A DNA stretch of 64,000 nt from an uncultured Lachnospiraceae bacterium (GTDB lineage: Bacteria; Bacillota; Clostridia; Lachnospirales; Lachnospiraceae). The position numbers were made by a program, and so were the translations under genes. The stretch is taken from contig CAJULA010000005.1 in NCBI GenBank assembly GCA_910587155.1, positions 89,256 to 153,255 of the forward strand, given 5' to 3'. Positions 1 through 9,046 of the stretch are shown here, in pieces; position 1 is the stretch's first letter, and each line of letters begins with the position of its first letter. The notes under the pieces were generated by a model. The model was not told the origin of the DNA. It saw only the letters and a list, made by a program, of their open reading frames with translations, and made no database searches.

Positions 1-1104
1 CAGACATCCGCAGCAGGAGGCGGCCATTGTCTCGTCATAGGGGCCTGTCAGCAGGCGGCCGTCCGCATAATCATTGTGGTCATACATGATCGTAATCACA
101 TCTACGGTATCCATATCCAGGTTTTTCAGCATTTCCACCATATCGCCCACGCCGTCATCTCCATCCCAGGAGCGGGCATTGTCCTCCAGGAGTGTGAAGT
201 CACCCATGGTAATACATTGGGTGATCCAGTACAGGCTGAATACGTCTGACTGGTAGGACTCATCGTAAACCGCGTTTTTCACTGAGAGATAGGTATGATC
301 CAGACTGGCGTCATAAACCTTGCCGCCGGTCAGCTCCTCCAGACGTCTGCCGATGCCGTCGTCCTCGCCCCTCGTCTTCGCCAGGGCGCCGTTCCCCAGC
401 AGAAGGATCGTGGTAACGCCGTCGTCTGCCCTCTGGGCCGATGCCTGTGGATCGGGCGGTACGTGGAAATCTTCCGGTTCCGTGTCAAATTCCGTCGTCA
501 CATCGTCGGGATCATAGTCGGAAGCCTTTCCCCTGTTCCATATGGCCAGACGTATTATGCCGACAATACCGATCAGAAGGATCAGTGCGAGGATTCCCAT
601 GTGGATATAAGAGACACGGGGCTTTGGGAGAGCGGCAGTCCCTGGCCTGGGCGACCTGCCGGCGGATCTTTTGCGCTTTCCGGCGGCTGTCTGCCGGTCT
701 GTGCGCTTCTTATTCGGATCATGACCGGACTGCCTGGCTGACTTGCCGGGCGCATCCGGGCGGGACTGACCGCCGGTTTTTCTGCGTGTGCCGGAACTTG
801 TCTGGCCTGTCGGTCTTGTGCGTGCGTGCGGCCCTGTCTGGTCTGCCGGCTTTTTGCCTGTGTGCGGCCCTGTCTGGTCTGCCGTTTTTTTGCGAGTGCG
901 GGGGCCTGTCTGGCCTGCCGGTCTTTTACGCGCACCGGAAACGGTCTTTCCGGAAGAAGCCGGCTTCCTGCCGGGTGTTTCTGCCGTCGGCTCTTCTTCC
1001 GGTAATGACATGGCCGGCGAAGGGGCCATAGAAGCGCCGGGCGCAGTATGCGTTGTGATCACTTTTGTATCGGCATCAAGAATATTGTTGTGTTCTTCTT
1101 TCAT
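1..1104 (-). CDS. Membrane-anchored SGNH/GDSL-like hydrolase, partial at left edge
   Basis: The frame is open from an ATG at 1104 to the window edge (368 codons, 3' end missing). The start is preceded by AGGAGA with 7-nt spacing. Residues 1 to about 165 form a basic, low-complexity cytoplasmic tail with degenerate repeats of the type QTGPxxxxK/R. A single membrane segment follows at about 169-190, then an extracellular domain. In that domain a strand ending in LLLGNG (about residue 235) and a later IMYDHNDY block (about 339-346) match blocks I and III of SGNH hydrolases. Block I lacks the usual GDS serine, so activity is uncertain. Related anchored SGNH proteins are often glycan O-acetyl esterases or transferases; that role is inferred. 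It follows the GtrII-like gene by 35 bp in the same direction. Confidence 0.75.
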   Translation of the reverse strand, partial: MKEEHNNILDADTKVITTHTAPGASMAPSPAMSLPEEEPTAETPGRKPASSGKTVSGARKRPAGQTGPRTRKKTADQTGPHTGKKPADQTGPHARTRPTGQTSSGTRRKTGGQSRPDAPGKSARQSGHDPNKKRTDRQTAAGKRKRSAGRSPRPGTAALPKPRVSYIHMGILALILLIGIVGIIRLAIWNRGKASDYDPDDVTTEFDTEPEDFHVPPDPQASAQRADDGVTTILLLGNGALAKTRGEDDGIGRRLEELTGGKVYDASLDHTYLSVKNAVYDESYQSDVFSLYWITQCITMGDFTLLEDNARSWDGDDGVGDMVEMLKNLDMDTVDVITIMYDHNDYADGRLLTGPYDETMAASCCGCL

Positions 1105-1139
1105 AGCTGGTCTCCTGTAGGGGTTGAGATCTGACATGG

Positions 1140-2702
1140 TCATTCATTCAGTTTCACGACGGTTACGCCGTTGATGACCCGGATGGAACCTTCGTGGGGA
1201 AAGCGCGGCATCTCCTGAAACTGGGGAGTGGCCCGCAGCGCTTCCTCTTCTTCCGGGGTGACGACCGTGATATCCTCTCCCAGACAGTTCTGGAAAAAAG
1301 GAAGGTAGGCCCGGCTGGTGCCGCCAAATACCCGTGGTCCTTTCATACCGGTCATAGGGTCTAACAGCGCTTCGGTGGCTTCCAGCTTATAGGTCTTGCT
1401 GTAATTGCCGATCAGGGCGATGGGCCTGTCCCTGTCATATTCCTCAGACTGTTCTATTCTGTCCATTATTTTAATACATAATGCATAGGTCTTCTCATAC
1501 CGGAAATTCATATTAAAGTAGGCAATATTGGAGAGCAGGATATAGTTCCATACTACCAGAAACAGCGCCGCAAAGGAAGCCCATTCCAGAAGGCGGGCCA
1601 GGGAAGGGGCGCAGAGCGGTGCGGCCTTTTCATAGAAGATCACGACCCCGATAAAGAGCAGACACCATGCATGCCGCATAAGCATATGGATGGTGGCGCC
1701 TGATGAGATCAGGTAAAAGACATTCAGCGAGGGCGGGATAAAGAGCAGACAAAGCAGCAGTCCCGCGCAGCGCAGAGGGCTTTTGTATACCTGATGGCGG
1801 ATGCATAAAGCAAGCAGAAAGAAAAGCAGCAGGAGTCCGCAGGCAAGAAGCGCCGCCTGCATCCAGCGATTAAAAGCCAGCACCTGAGAAGGCCCGAAGA
1901 AGCCCGTAAAATCTTCCCATACCATAACGAGACGGTTTTTGATTTCGGACAGGCCGGGGATGGAGCTGTCGCTGATGCCCTGATAAGAACTCAGCTCCGT
2001 CTGCTTGATGCTTAGTGTACAGACCATACCCACATAATAGGCGGCCATGCCGCTGCCCAGCATGAGAAAATACCGGAGTGCCATCGTCAGGATGTCTTTG
2101 TCGGAATACTGATCGGGCTGCAGGAGCATCAGGATGAAAAACAGAAGCATCAAAACAAGGACAAAGGACAGATAGGCCTGGTAGATGGCCACACTGATAC
2201 AGAGCATGGCGGCGCCCGCGGCCCATCCCCACTTCGCGCTTTGGCGTGTAACGGCCCGGACTGCCAGGGTTCCCAGCAGACAGCTCAGCAGAAACGGGTC
2301 TGCGGCAAACATATAGGAATACAGACAGGCCACTGTGGGGAAAGTAATAAACAAGCCTGAGAGCAGGATGATTCCCAGCCTGTTTTTCAGCTCAAACAGG
2401 GAGACGATGACTGCTGCGGTGATACTTCCATATAGCAGGGCCAGGATTCCATTGACAACCGGCATACTGAAATAAGAAGAGATACCACCGGCATAGGTCT
2501 GCAGCCACCTTCCGAGTTCGGGCTTATCAAAAGTCACATAGAGATAACGGATATCGTCATTATTGTACATGGAGTTGGTGAAAATAAACAGATGACAGAG
2601 AAAACCGGTCAGAAAGGCGGCGGCAAAGGCGGTCTTCTGTTCCCGGGTCAGGCGGCGGCAAAGGCCGCTTATATATTCGGAAGGGCTTTTGAGGGATCGC
2701 AT
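1140..2702 (-). CDS. GtrII-like multi-pass membrane glycosyltransferase
   Basis: This 520-residue integral membrane protein has about ten or more hydrophobic segments. Near the N-terminus it carries NNDDIRYLY followed by GRWLQTY, the acidic pair and GRW signature I associate with the GtrII glucosyltransferase family (Glucos_trans_II). Members transfer a sugar from an undecaprenyl-phosphate carrier to a surface glycan outside the membrane. The start ATG at 2702 has AGGAGG about 10 nt upstream and a consensus promoter further up. The C-terminal ~110 residues are soluble. It heads a leftward pair with the SGNH gene, suggesting a glycan-decorating unit. The family call is confident; the donor and acceptor are unknown. 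Confidence 0.75.
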   Translation of the reverse strand: MRSLKSPSEYISGLCRRLTREQKTAFAAAFLTGFLCHLFIFTNSMYNNDDIRYLYVTFDKPELGRWLQTYAGGISSYFSMPVVNGILALLYGSITAAVIVSLFELKNRLGIILLSGLFITFPTVACLYSYMFAADPFLLSCLLGTLAVRAVTRQSAKWGWAAGAAMLCISVAIYQAYLSFVLVLMLLFFILMLLQPDQYSDKDILTMALRYFLMLGSGMAAYYVGMVCTLSIKQTELSSYQGISDSSIPGLSEIKNRLVMVWEDFTGFFGPSQVLAFNRWMQAALLACGLLLLFFLLALCIRHQVYKSPLRCAGLLLCLLFIPPSLNVFYLISSGATIHMLMRHAWCLLFIGVVIFYEKAAPLCAPSLARLLEWASFAALFLVVWNYILLSNIAYFNMNFRYEKTYALCIKIMDRIEQSEEYDRDRPIALIGNYSKTYKLEATEALLDPMTGMKGPRVFGGTSRAYLPFFQNCLGEDITVVTPEEEEALRATPQFQEMPRFPHEGSIRVINGVTVVKLNE

Positions 2703-2744
2703 AATAAAAACCTCCTGTAAGAATGATTATTTTTATACCTGCTT

Positions 2745-2773
2745 ATTATATTACAATTGGCAATACTTATCAA
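2745..2773 (-). promoter_or_regulatory. Sigma-A type promoter of the GtrII/SGNH pair
   Basis: Read on the minus strand: TTGATA at 2773-2768, a 17-nt spacer, and TATAAT at 2750-2745. It lies 43 nt upstream of the start at 2702 and matches the vegetative consensus closely. Confidence 0.8.
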
Positions 2774-2880
2774 TTTAAGAATTTTACGGCTTTCCCTTGT
2801 CACTCACAGCGATTTGTTATATGATTAAGGCGCTGAAAATCGGTGTTATGTTTCGGAAAATAAGGAAGCGGAATACGCGG

Positions 2881-4356
2881 ATGGAAATGAAAAATAAAAA
2901 TTTGAGTTATGGCATATTGGCCGGCATATGGCTGGCTGTCAATTTTATTCTGCTGCTCTGTCATGAGCCGTGGCGGGATGAGGCGCAGACATGGCTTCTG
3001 GCCCGGGATCTGCCGTTTTGGAAACTGCCGGCGCAGATGTCTTATGAGGGACACCCCTGTCTCTGGCATATGCTGATCTGGCCGTTTGTCCGGATCGGGC
3101 TGCCGTACCGTATGCAGAGCGGCCTGGCGTTTTTAATTGTGAGCCTTGCCGTACTTCTCTTTCTCTTTGAGGCCAGACTGCCGTTGTTTGTGAAAGCGGC
3201 TGCCGTATTTTCTCCGATGCTCACTTATTATTATCCCGCCATTGCCAGAAATTATTGCCTGATTCCGTTGTTTCTGTTTCTGGCGGCGTGGTGGTTTCCG
3301 GAAAGATTTGCGCATCCGTGGCGGTATACGCTGACAATGGCATTGCTTGTGCAGTCGCATGTGATCATGATTATGACCGCCTTTTCCCTGTCGTTGTGTT
3401 TTCTGTGCGAGTGCATCCTACAGTTTTGCCGGGACCGGAAGGGGAAGGCTTTTGGAAAGCGGCTTGCCTCATTGTCATTGCCTCTGGGAAGCGCCGTTTT
3501 TCTGCTGTATGAGCTGATGAATGTCGAGAGCAGCAGCCTGCTCAATGTGGATACGGCCAGTGTGAGAAGGACACTGGAGAAAATGATGGAATCGACAGTG
3601 GAAGGGACAGACACCCTTTTAGGGATATCCGGCTATGCGGGAGCTGCCGTGTTTTTGCTGGGTGTTTGTTTGCTTTTTTTTATGCTGCTGCGAAGTCAGG
3701 CAAAAGCCAGATATACGGCGGCAGTGACATTGACGCTGACATGGGGCTTTCAGTTCTGGTTTTATGCCATGGCATACTCTTTTTCCGTTCAGCGGCTGCT
3801 GACGTTTCCGCTGCTCATTCTCTGGGCCATGTGGATTGTGGAGGCCGAGGAGGCGCGTGCCGGGAAACGTGCGGGGCATACCGGGAAAGCCGGGGCAGGA
3901 GGGCTGGTTTTCTGTGCTTTTTGTGCAGCGGCTCTCTGGCATAGGATGCCTGATATAGGGCGGGATATTACAGAGCCGTATTCAAACGGAAAGGAAGCTG
4001 CGGATTTCATACAGAAGGAGATACCGCGGCGGGCGGTGATCCTGACAGACAACCAGGCGGAGGTATCGGCGATATTTCCCTATCTGGACAGAAAGGATTT
4101 TATCTATGCGCCCAATATGCAGCATTATACTTTTGTCACATGGGATGAGCACTGGACGGAGCGTATGGATTATGATGCTTTTCAAAGAAGGATGAACAGT
4201 GCGGATCTGGGAGAAGAGCCGGTCTATCTGATTTCCGACAAAACGCATTCTTATATAGACGGCAGTGAGCGGTTTGCCCAGGATTATCCGCTGCTGTATG
4301 AATCGGCGGAGGCTTCCATAAAAGAAGAGGATTACCGGATTTATCGGTTACAGTGA
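2881..4356 (+). CDS. GT-C type integral membrane glycosyltransferase (ArnT/PMT-like)
   Basis: About 491 residues with ten or more membrane segments. After the first segment comes an acidic loop, HEPWRDEAQTWLLARDL, with the Asp-Glu pair typical of GT-C enzymes that use polyprenyl-phosphate sugars. A conserved EGHPCLWH loop follows. The C-terminal third is soluble and extracellular. Starts at 2821, 2848, 2881 and 2887 are possible; 2881 has AAGGAAG 12 nt upstream and the others have no ribosome site. The gene is followed by two small flippase-like genes, the same partnership as ArnT with ArnE/ArnF, so it probably adds a lipid-carried sugar to a surface glycan. Substrate unknown. Confidence 0.65.
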   Translation: MEMKNKNLSYGILAGIWLAVNFILLLCHEPWRDEAQTWLLARDLPFWKLPAQMSYEGHPCLWHMLIWPFVRIGLPYRMQSGLAFLIVSLAVLLFLFEARLPLFVKAAAVFSPMLTYYYPAIARNYCLIPLFLFLAAWWFPERFAHPWRYTLTMALLVQSHVIMIMTAFSLSLCFLCECILQFCRDRKGKAFGKRLASLSLPLGSAVFLLYELMNVESSSLLNVDTASVRRTLEKMMESTVEGTDTLLGISGYAGAAVFLLGVCLLFFMLLRSQAKARYTAAVTLTLTWGFQFWFYAMAYSFSVQRLLTFPLLILWAMWIVEAEEARAGKRAGHTGKAGAGGLVFCAFCAAALWHRMPDIGRDITEPYSNGKEAADFIQKEIPRRAVILTDNQAEVSAIFPYLDRKDFIYAPNMQHYTFVTWDEHWTERMDYDAFQRRMNSADLGEEPVYLISDKTHSYIDGSERFAQDYPLLYESAEASIKEEDYRIYRLQ

Positions 4357-4368
4357 AGGAAGAAGTGT

Positions 4369-4734
4369 ATGAAAAAAACAGAGTTCTCTCTCAAAAATAT
4401 CATATTTTTGCAGATTGTCATTATCATCTATACCATCTCCGGCATTGCGGCCAAGCTGGCGGCAGCCGAACCGCTCTTTTCGTGGAAATTCTGTATGTTT
4501 TATGGAGTGGAGATTGTGATACTGGGTGTCTATGCCCTGCTCTGGCAGCAGGTGATCAAACGTTTTGAACTGTCGGCGGCTTATGCCAACCGGGCCATGG
4601 TGCTGGTGTGGTCACTGCTGTGGGCCGTACTTATCTTTCATGACCGTATTACATGGAAAAATGTATGTGGTACTCTGCTTGTCATAGCGGGAACCGTGAT
4701 CATCAATCTGGATATGGGGGTGGAGGAGAAGTGA
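4369..4734 (+). CDS. EamA/SMR-like small membrane transporter, subunit 1
   Basis: A 121-residue protein with four predicted membrane helices, about the size of one half of an EamA transporter. It resembles SMR-type and ArnE/ArnF proteins, which work as heterodimers. The ATG lies 12 nt after the glycosyltransferase stop with AAGGAAGAAG upstream. It overlaps the next gene by GTGA. The C-terminus (TLLVIAGTVIINL) resembles the usual EamA/SMR ending. Its place beside a GT-C glycosyltransferase suggests a role in flipping a polyprenyl-phosphate sugar; this is inference from context. Confidence 0.6.
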   Translation: MKKTEFSLKNIIFLQIVIIIYTISGIAAKLAAAEPLFSWKFCMFYGVEIVILGVYALLWQQVIKRFELSAAYANRAMVLVWSLLWAVLIFHDRITWKNVCGTLLVIAGTVIINLDMGVEEK

Positions 4735-5066
4735 ACGGATATTTCCTTATTTATATTCTGTCAGTGACGGTGGCATCCCTGTCGCAGCTCTTGCTGAAAA
4801 AAAGCGCCATGCGCAGGCATACCTCCTTTCTGAGGGAATATATGAATCTATGGGTGCTGACAGGATACGGGCTGCTGTTTGTCTCCATGTTTCTGACTGT
4901 TCTGGCGTTTCGTGGGATGGCGTATAAAAACGGGGCGGTAATAGAATCCCTGGGATATGTGCTGGTGCTGGTATTGAGCCGCCTTTTTTTCGGGGAAAAG
5001 ATCACGAAAAGGAAACTGATCGGTACAGTCTGCATTCTGGCCGGTATGATCGTCTTTTATTTATGA
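4731..5066 (+). CDS. EamA/SMR-like small membrane transporter, subunit 2
   Basis: I place the start at GTG 4731 (111 residues), which has GGAGGAGAA directly upstream and overlaps the stop of subunit 1 by four bases. The longer frame from 4653 would add a non-membrane leader that is just an out-of-frame reading of subunit 1. The protein has four helices, including SQLLLKKSA and the C-terminal GTVCILAGMIVFYL, matching SMR/EamA halves. Tight coupling of two similar but non-identical halves suggests a heterodimeric flippase like ArnE/ArnF or a paired SMR exporter. Confidence 0.6.
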   Translation: MNGYFLIYILSVTVASLSQLLLKKSAMRRHTSFLREYMNLWVLTGYGLLFVSMFLTVLAFRGMAYKNGAVIESLGYVLVLVLSRLFFGEKITKRKLIGTVCILAGMIVFYL

Positions 5067-5312
5067 GATGCGGGTATTGCCGCAGTCTTTGCGGTAATGG
5101 CCTGCCCGGTATACACATTTCAGTTCTGCCAGCTGCCGTTCGTCGCCAAGGCGCAGCTGGTAGTCTGCGCGCTGGTCTGCGTTCATATCTGAAAATTCAT
5201 GAAAACTGATGGCAAGTTCCACAAGGGGCGCATCACATCCGGGACAGCTTATTTTATGGCCGTTGAGGATATGAATGCGGTTGCAGTGTTTACAAAAATG
5301 CATATACATCAT
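5061..5312 (-). CDS. Small zinc-ribbon protein of unknown function
   Basis: An 83-residue soluble protein with a CKHC...CPGC pair near the N-terminus, a typical zinc ribbon. A further Cys occurs near the C-terminus. AGGAGG sits 8 nt before ATG 5312; ATG 5309 is also possible. It converges on the transporter gene with a 6-bp overlap. The rest shows no recognisable enzymatic motif. Confidence 0.55.
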   Translation of the reverse strand: MMYMHFCKHCNRIHILNGHKISCPGCDAPLVELAISFHEFSDMNADQRADYQLRLGDERQLAELKCVYRAGHYRKDCGNTRIS

Positions 5313-5640
5313 GGAAAGACCCTCCTGTTTGTATATTCTGCTATTATTCTGTCATTTCTCCCAAAAGAAGTCAATAAGCTGCAAAATAATTCGAGCGACA
5401 AAAAATTACAGGAGTCGGGGGAGGGGGTGTCGTATTTTGCTGGGAATTGGTGGAATCCTTCGATTTTTCTTGATGTATTGGAAGTATGATGGTATAATGC
5501 TACAGAATTGTTAAACAACAGTTGGTTAACATAACTCACCAAGGAAGACAGGAATCTCCCCCGATCCGGGGAGAATAACAGGAGATAAATCACAGCCCCG
5601 GGCAGCCGCCGGATATGGCGGGCACCTGCCGGAGGGCGGC
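5313..5640. other. Non-coding leader of the polysaccharide locus
   Basis: About 330 bases without a gene. It holds the promoter at 5470-5498, an imperfect inverted repeat around 5511-5530 (TTAAACAAC facing TTGGTTAA), a G/C hairpin at 5555-5574 (TCTCCCC facing GGGGAGA, no T-run after it), and the ribosome site of the GH25 gene. The inverted repeat just after the start point could be an operator, but there is no direct support. Confidence 0.5.
5470..5498 (+). promoter_or_regulatory. Sigma-A type promoter of the polysaccharide locus
   Basis: TTGATG at 5470-5475, 17-nt spacer, TATAAT at 5493-5498. The transcript would carry a leader of about 135 nt before the GH25 gene. Confidence 0.75.
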
Positions 5641-8600
5641 ATGGAGAAGATACCCGGAGAGCGGCGGAGAGATCCGCTGTATGCAGCGAGAAAAGCAGGG
5701 AGGAAAAGAAAGGCAGTTATGAGAAAAGATAATCACGATGAGTTCGGATTCCTGGAGGAGTTGGAACTTGATGAACATACAAAAGCCAAAAAGCCCAAAA
5801 GACCGAAAGTTCCCGCAAAGCGCAGCGGATCGGAAGGAGCCGGAGAACAGCGGGCAGAGAGAAAGAAGCAGACCGCCGGCAGGCGGCAAAATGAGGATAG
5901 GCCGGAAACGGCAGATCAGAAAGCGCGTGCGGCGTCGAAACAGGTAAAAAAACAGTCAGATGCGGTGCGGAAAGAAGCAAAAGAGCTAAGGCGCACAGCG
6001 CGGGAAGAGGCAAAAGAGCAGGCGCATGGAGCGCAGGGAAAGACAAAAGCCTCCGCCCGCCCCGATGCACAGAAGCGGGGAAAGGCAAGAACAGCCAGAG
6101 AAGTGTGGCTTTCTGCGCCGGCAGCGCCGGAGCGTAAAAGAAAAAAAAGAGAACAGGAAGAAAAAAAGGAAAATGCACTGCTTCTGTTCTGGGAAAGTGT
6201 GCGTGAGAATCTGTCGGAGATGACGGCAGGTGACGGCGTGGTTGTGCTTACCGGTGTGCTGGTGCTGGTACTGGCCATTGTCACCGGCAGCATTTATGCT
6301 TCCGCCAAGACAGTGGATAATCAGGTGGCAGCATTTGCGGAAGTGGGAGAAGAACTGGGCGCGGTCAGCGTCATGGGCGAAAGCGGTCTGATTGCCGTGG
6401 CCGATGCCAGGGTGGCCGCCATGAACGCGGAGACTGCCCAGGAGGACGAAAGTGAGGAGACAGAGGAAGAAGAGGAAGAGAAGGATGTGGAAGACGAAGT
6501 CCTTCTGAATCTGACCAGTGTACAGCGGGATCTGAAGATCAAGTTCATGAACCGCGCGGGCGGCAAGCTGATCTCCGGCATCACGTTTAAGGCCAGTGTC
6601 AAAGGCCCTGACGGGAAAACGGTGACATATGAAGATGATGACAAGGACGGTATCATCTACAGGACCGACTTAAAGCCGGGTACGTATGAGGTAGCCATCA
6701 TGGAGACTGACGGACTGGAAGGCTACAAGTATTCCACCGACCCCGTGACCGTAAAAGTAAAAGACAAAATTGAATATAAGCAGATTGATGTGGCAGATGA
6801 GATCAAGACGGAGGCCCAGGTCAATGTGGCGGCGGAAGATACAGCCATACAGGAGGCTGAGACAGCGCCGGCGCTGAAAGACACGGTTGAATGGGTGGAA
6901 TCCACCAAAACCCCCATCGGTGATAACGGCGAGGAGGGCAATGAGTTTGAGAAGGTGGATAAAAAGGACATCCCTGATCCGACCCTTTCCACAAGAGCAA
7001 GGAGCATGTTCCGTGCCCTGTCTCAGGTAGATGAGGGAGACGGCCTGACCGGAGAAACAGGCGGCGAAGGGAAAACGGATAATCAGGAGGAGAATCCCGG
7101 CGGCCAGGATAAAACAAAGGAACCTGACACCGATACCGATACAGAGAAACCGGATGGGACGGAGCAGCCGAAAGAACCCGAAAAACCTGTGACTCCCGAA
7201 AAACCCAAGGATCCTGAGAAGCCGACGGAGCCTGAGAAACCCGCAGAGCCTGAGAAGCCGACGGAGCCTGAGAAGCCTGTAACACCTGAGAAGCCGACGG
7301 AGCCTGAGAAACCGACAGAGCCGGAGAAACCGGTGGCAAAGGTGACCAAAGTGACCATTTCCGGCGGGGCCGATATTGCGGAGGGAAGCTCCATTGCCCT
7401 CAAAGCAGTGGTAGAGGGTGAGAATCTGTCCGACAGTGATAAAGGCGTGACATGGAGCAGCAGTGACAATACGGTGGCATCCGTGGATAATTCCGGTAAA
7501 GTAACCGGTCTGAAGGCAGGCAAAGTGACGATCACGGCTGTGTCAGCAAAGGATAACGGCAAAAAGGCGGAGTGTCAGATCAATGTGACCAGGGCAGCGC
7601 TGACCGTTACACTGAATCAGACGGAGCTGACCCTTAAAACGGGTGCATCCTCCACGCTGACTGCCAGCGTATCAAGGGGCAGTGTAAAATGGTCTTCTGA
7701 CAATGACGCGATCGTGAAAGTCGAAAACGGCAAAATAACGGCACTGGCTGAGGGCGTGGCCACGGTCAAAGCGGAATCCACGGAAGACCCGAAAGTCAGC
7801 GCCGTATGTAAAGTCACCGTGACAAAGGCAGATGCCCTGACAGTGACACTGGATGCGGAAAATGTCAAACTCTATACGGAAGACAAAAAAGAGCTGAAAG
7901 CGACGGCAGGGAATGCAAGCGGCAATGTGACTTACAGCGTTTCCTCCGATAAGACCGACATTGCAAAAGCAGAAGTCAGCGCAGAAAAAGTGACTGTCAC
8001 GGGTGTGGCGGCAGGAGAGGCTGTGATTACGGTGACGGCGAAAGACGCCGCCGGAGCGACGGCGACTGCTTCCTGTAAGGTTACCGTGACACTGAATCCC
8101 AAAAATGACAGTGCGACCAAACTCAAAGACAAGGACGGCAACCAGATCTATGTCAAAAATAAAAAGGGAGAGTTTGTGGAAGCCGTTCTGGCCGATTACT
8201 ATACGGCAGATGAATTTTATAAAAAACTGGAAAATATAGAATATAAATATACCGGTTGGCAGACAATTGATGGCAGGACCTATTATTTTGACAAAAACGG
8301 AAATCCTGTCACCGGAGAACAGATCATTCAGGGTGCGAAGCACGTATTCGGAAGCGACGGTGTGCTGATCGTAAATTCAAGTACCGGCATCATGGGTATT
8401 GACGTATCCAAATGGAATGGTACAATTGACTGGACGGCAGTGAAAAATTCCGGTGTCAACTATGCGATCATACGCTGCGGATACCGTGGTTCTTCCACCG
8501 GCGCCCTTATCCAGGATCCCAGGTTCAAGGCCAATATCCAGGGAGCCAATGCGGCGGGGATCAAAGTGGGTGTGTATTTCTTTACCCAGGCTGTCAATGA

Positions 8601-8982
8601 GGTGGAAGCTGTGGAAGAGGCATCCATGGTGCTGAATCTGATCAAGGGCCATAAGCTTTCCTATCCGGTGTTCATTGATGTGGAATCCAGCGGAGGCCGT
8701 GCGGACGGACTGGACCGGAATACAAGGACTGCCGCCGTGAATGCGTTCTGCAAGACAATTCAGAACGGCGGTTACAGCGCAGGGATCTATGCCAACAAGA
8801 CCTGGTTTGAGAGCAAGATGAACACGGCGTCTCTGAGCGGATACAAGATCTGGCTGGCGCAGTATGCCCCGGCGCCCACTTACAAAGCTACAAGATATGA
8901 TATATGGCAGTATACTTCCAAAGGAAAAGTGAGTGGAATCAAAGGAAATGTGGATATGAATCTCAGTTATCTGGGATACTGA
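5641..8982 (+). CDS. Membrane-anchored GH25 muramidase with Ig-like and wall-binding modules
   Basis: A 1113-residue protein. Order of parts: basic Lys/Arg/Ala-rich cytoplasmic tail (to ~195), one membrane helix (~200-222), acidic linker (~269-287), a prealbumin/SpaA-like domain containing DDDKDGIIY and LKPGTYEV (~290-380), a Pro/Glu/Lys repeat of PEKPTE units (~511-565), three BIG2-type Ig domains (~566-650, 653-730, 733-817), a choline-binding-like repeat (GWQTIDGRTYYFDKNGN, ~870-910), and a GH25 domain (~917-1113). Catalytic acids appear as GIDVSKW (Asp ~921) and FIDVES (Asp ~1013, Glu ~1015). GH25 enzymes cleave the MurNAc-GlcNAc bond. ATG 5641 has GGAGG; ATG 5719 is an alternative start. 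It opens the rhamnan-type locus and has a shorter paralog at 11052. Confidence 0.85.
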   Translation: MEKIPGERRRDPLYAARKAGRKRKAVMRKDNHDEFGFLEELELDEHTKAKKPKRPKVPAKRSGSEGAGEQRAERKKQTAGRRQNEDRPETADQKARAASKQVKKQSDAVRKEAKELRRTAREEAKEQAHGAQGKTKASARPDAQKRGKARTAREVWLSAPAAPERKRKKREQEEKKENALLLFWESVRENLSEMTAGDGVVVLTGVLVLVLAIVTGSIYASAKTVDNQVAAFAEVGEELGAVSVMGESGLIAVADARVAAMNAETAQEDESEETEEEEEEKDVEDEVLLNLTSVQRDLKIKFMNRAGGKLISGITFKASVKGPDGKTVTYEDDDKDGIIYRTDLKPGTYEVAIMETDGLEGYKYSTDPVTVKVKDKIEYKQIDVADEIKTEAQVNVAAEDTAIQEAETAPALKDTVEWVESTKTPIGDNGEEGNEFEKVDKKDIPDPTLSTRARSMFRALSQVDEGDGLTGETGGEGKTDNQEENPGGQDKTKEPDTDTDTEKPDGTEQPKEPEKPVTPEKPKDPEKPTEPEKPAEPEKPTEPEKPVTPEKPTEPEKPTEPEKPVAKVTKVTISGGADIAEGSSIALKAVVEGENLSDSDKGVTWSSSDNTVASVDNSGKVTGLKAGKVTITAVSAKDNGKKAECQINVTRAALTVTLNQTELTLKTGASSTLTASVSRGSVKWSSDNDAIVKVENGKITALAEGVATVKAESTEDPKVSAVCKVTVTKADALTVTLDAENVKLYTEDKKELKATAGNASGNVTYSVSSDKTDIAKAEVSAEKVTVTGVAAGEAVITVTAKDAAGATATASCKVTVTLNPKNDSATKLKDKDGNQIYVKNKKGEFVEAVLADYYTADEFYKKLENIEYKYTGWQTIDGRTYYFDKNGNPVTGEQIIQGAKHVFGSDGVLIVNSSTGIMGIDVSKWNGTIDWTAVKNSGVNYAIIRCGYRGSSTGALIQDPRFKANIQGANAAGIKVGVYFFTQAVNEVEAVEEASMVLNLIKGHKLSYPVFIDVESSGGRADGLDRNTRTAAVNAFCKTIQNGGYSAGIYANKTWFESKMNTASLSGYKIWLAQYAPAPTYKATRYDIWQYTSKGKVSGIKGNVDMNLSYLGY

Positions 8983-8997
8983 CAAAAGATAAAAAAA

Positions 8998-9032
8998 CAG
9001 ACAGGCAGGGGCAGATTTCCTGCCCCTGTCTG
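8998..9032. terminator. Hairpin after the GH25 gene, likely terminator on the minus strand
   Basis: CAGACAGGCAGGGGCAG and CTGCCCCTGTCTG form a strong G/C stem with a 4-nt bulge and a 5-nt loop. Seven A bases precede it, giving a U-run only when read leftward. On the plus strand no T-run follows, so it may only pause transcription or protect RNA ends. Confidence 0.5.
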
Positions 9033-9046
9033 AGAAAGGAAAAGGG

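Noticed and set aside
582..935. A 117-codon Arg/Gln-rich frame on the minus strand
   Set aside because: It is an out-of-frame reading of the repeat-rich tail of the SGNH gene, which has the correct start and continues into a real domain.
441..1031. Plus-strand frame rich in Cys and Leu
   Set aside because: It is antisense to the SGNH gene and reflects its repeat composition.
7083..7562. Minus-strand frame with GFSGSV repeats
   Set aside because: The repeat is the antisense of the PEKPTE repeat in the GH25 protein.
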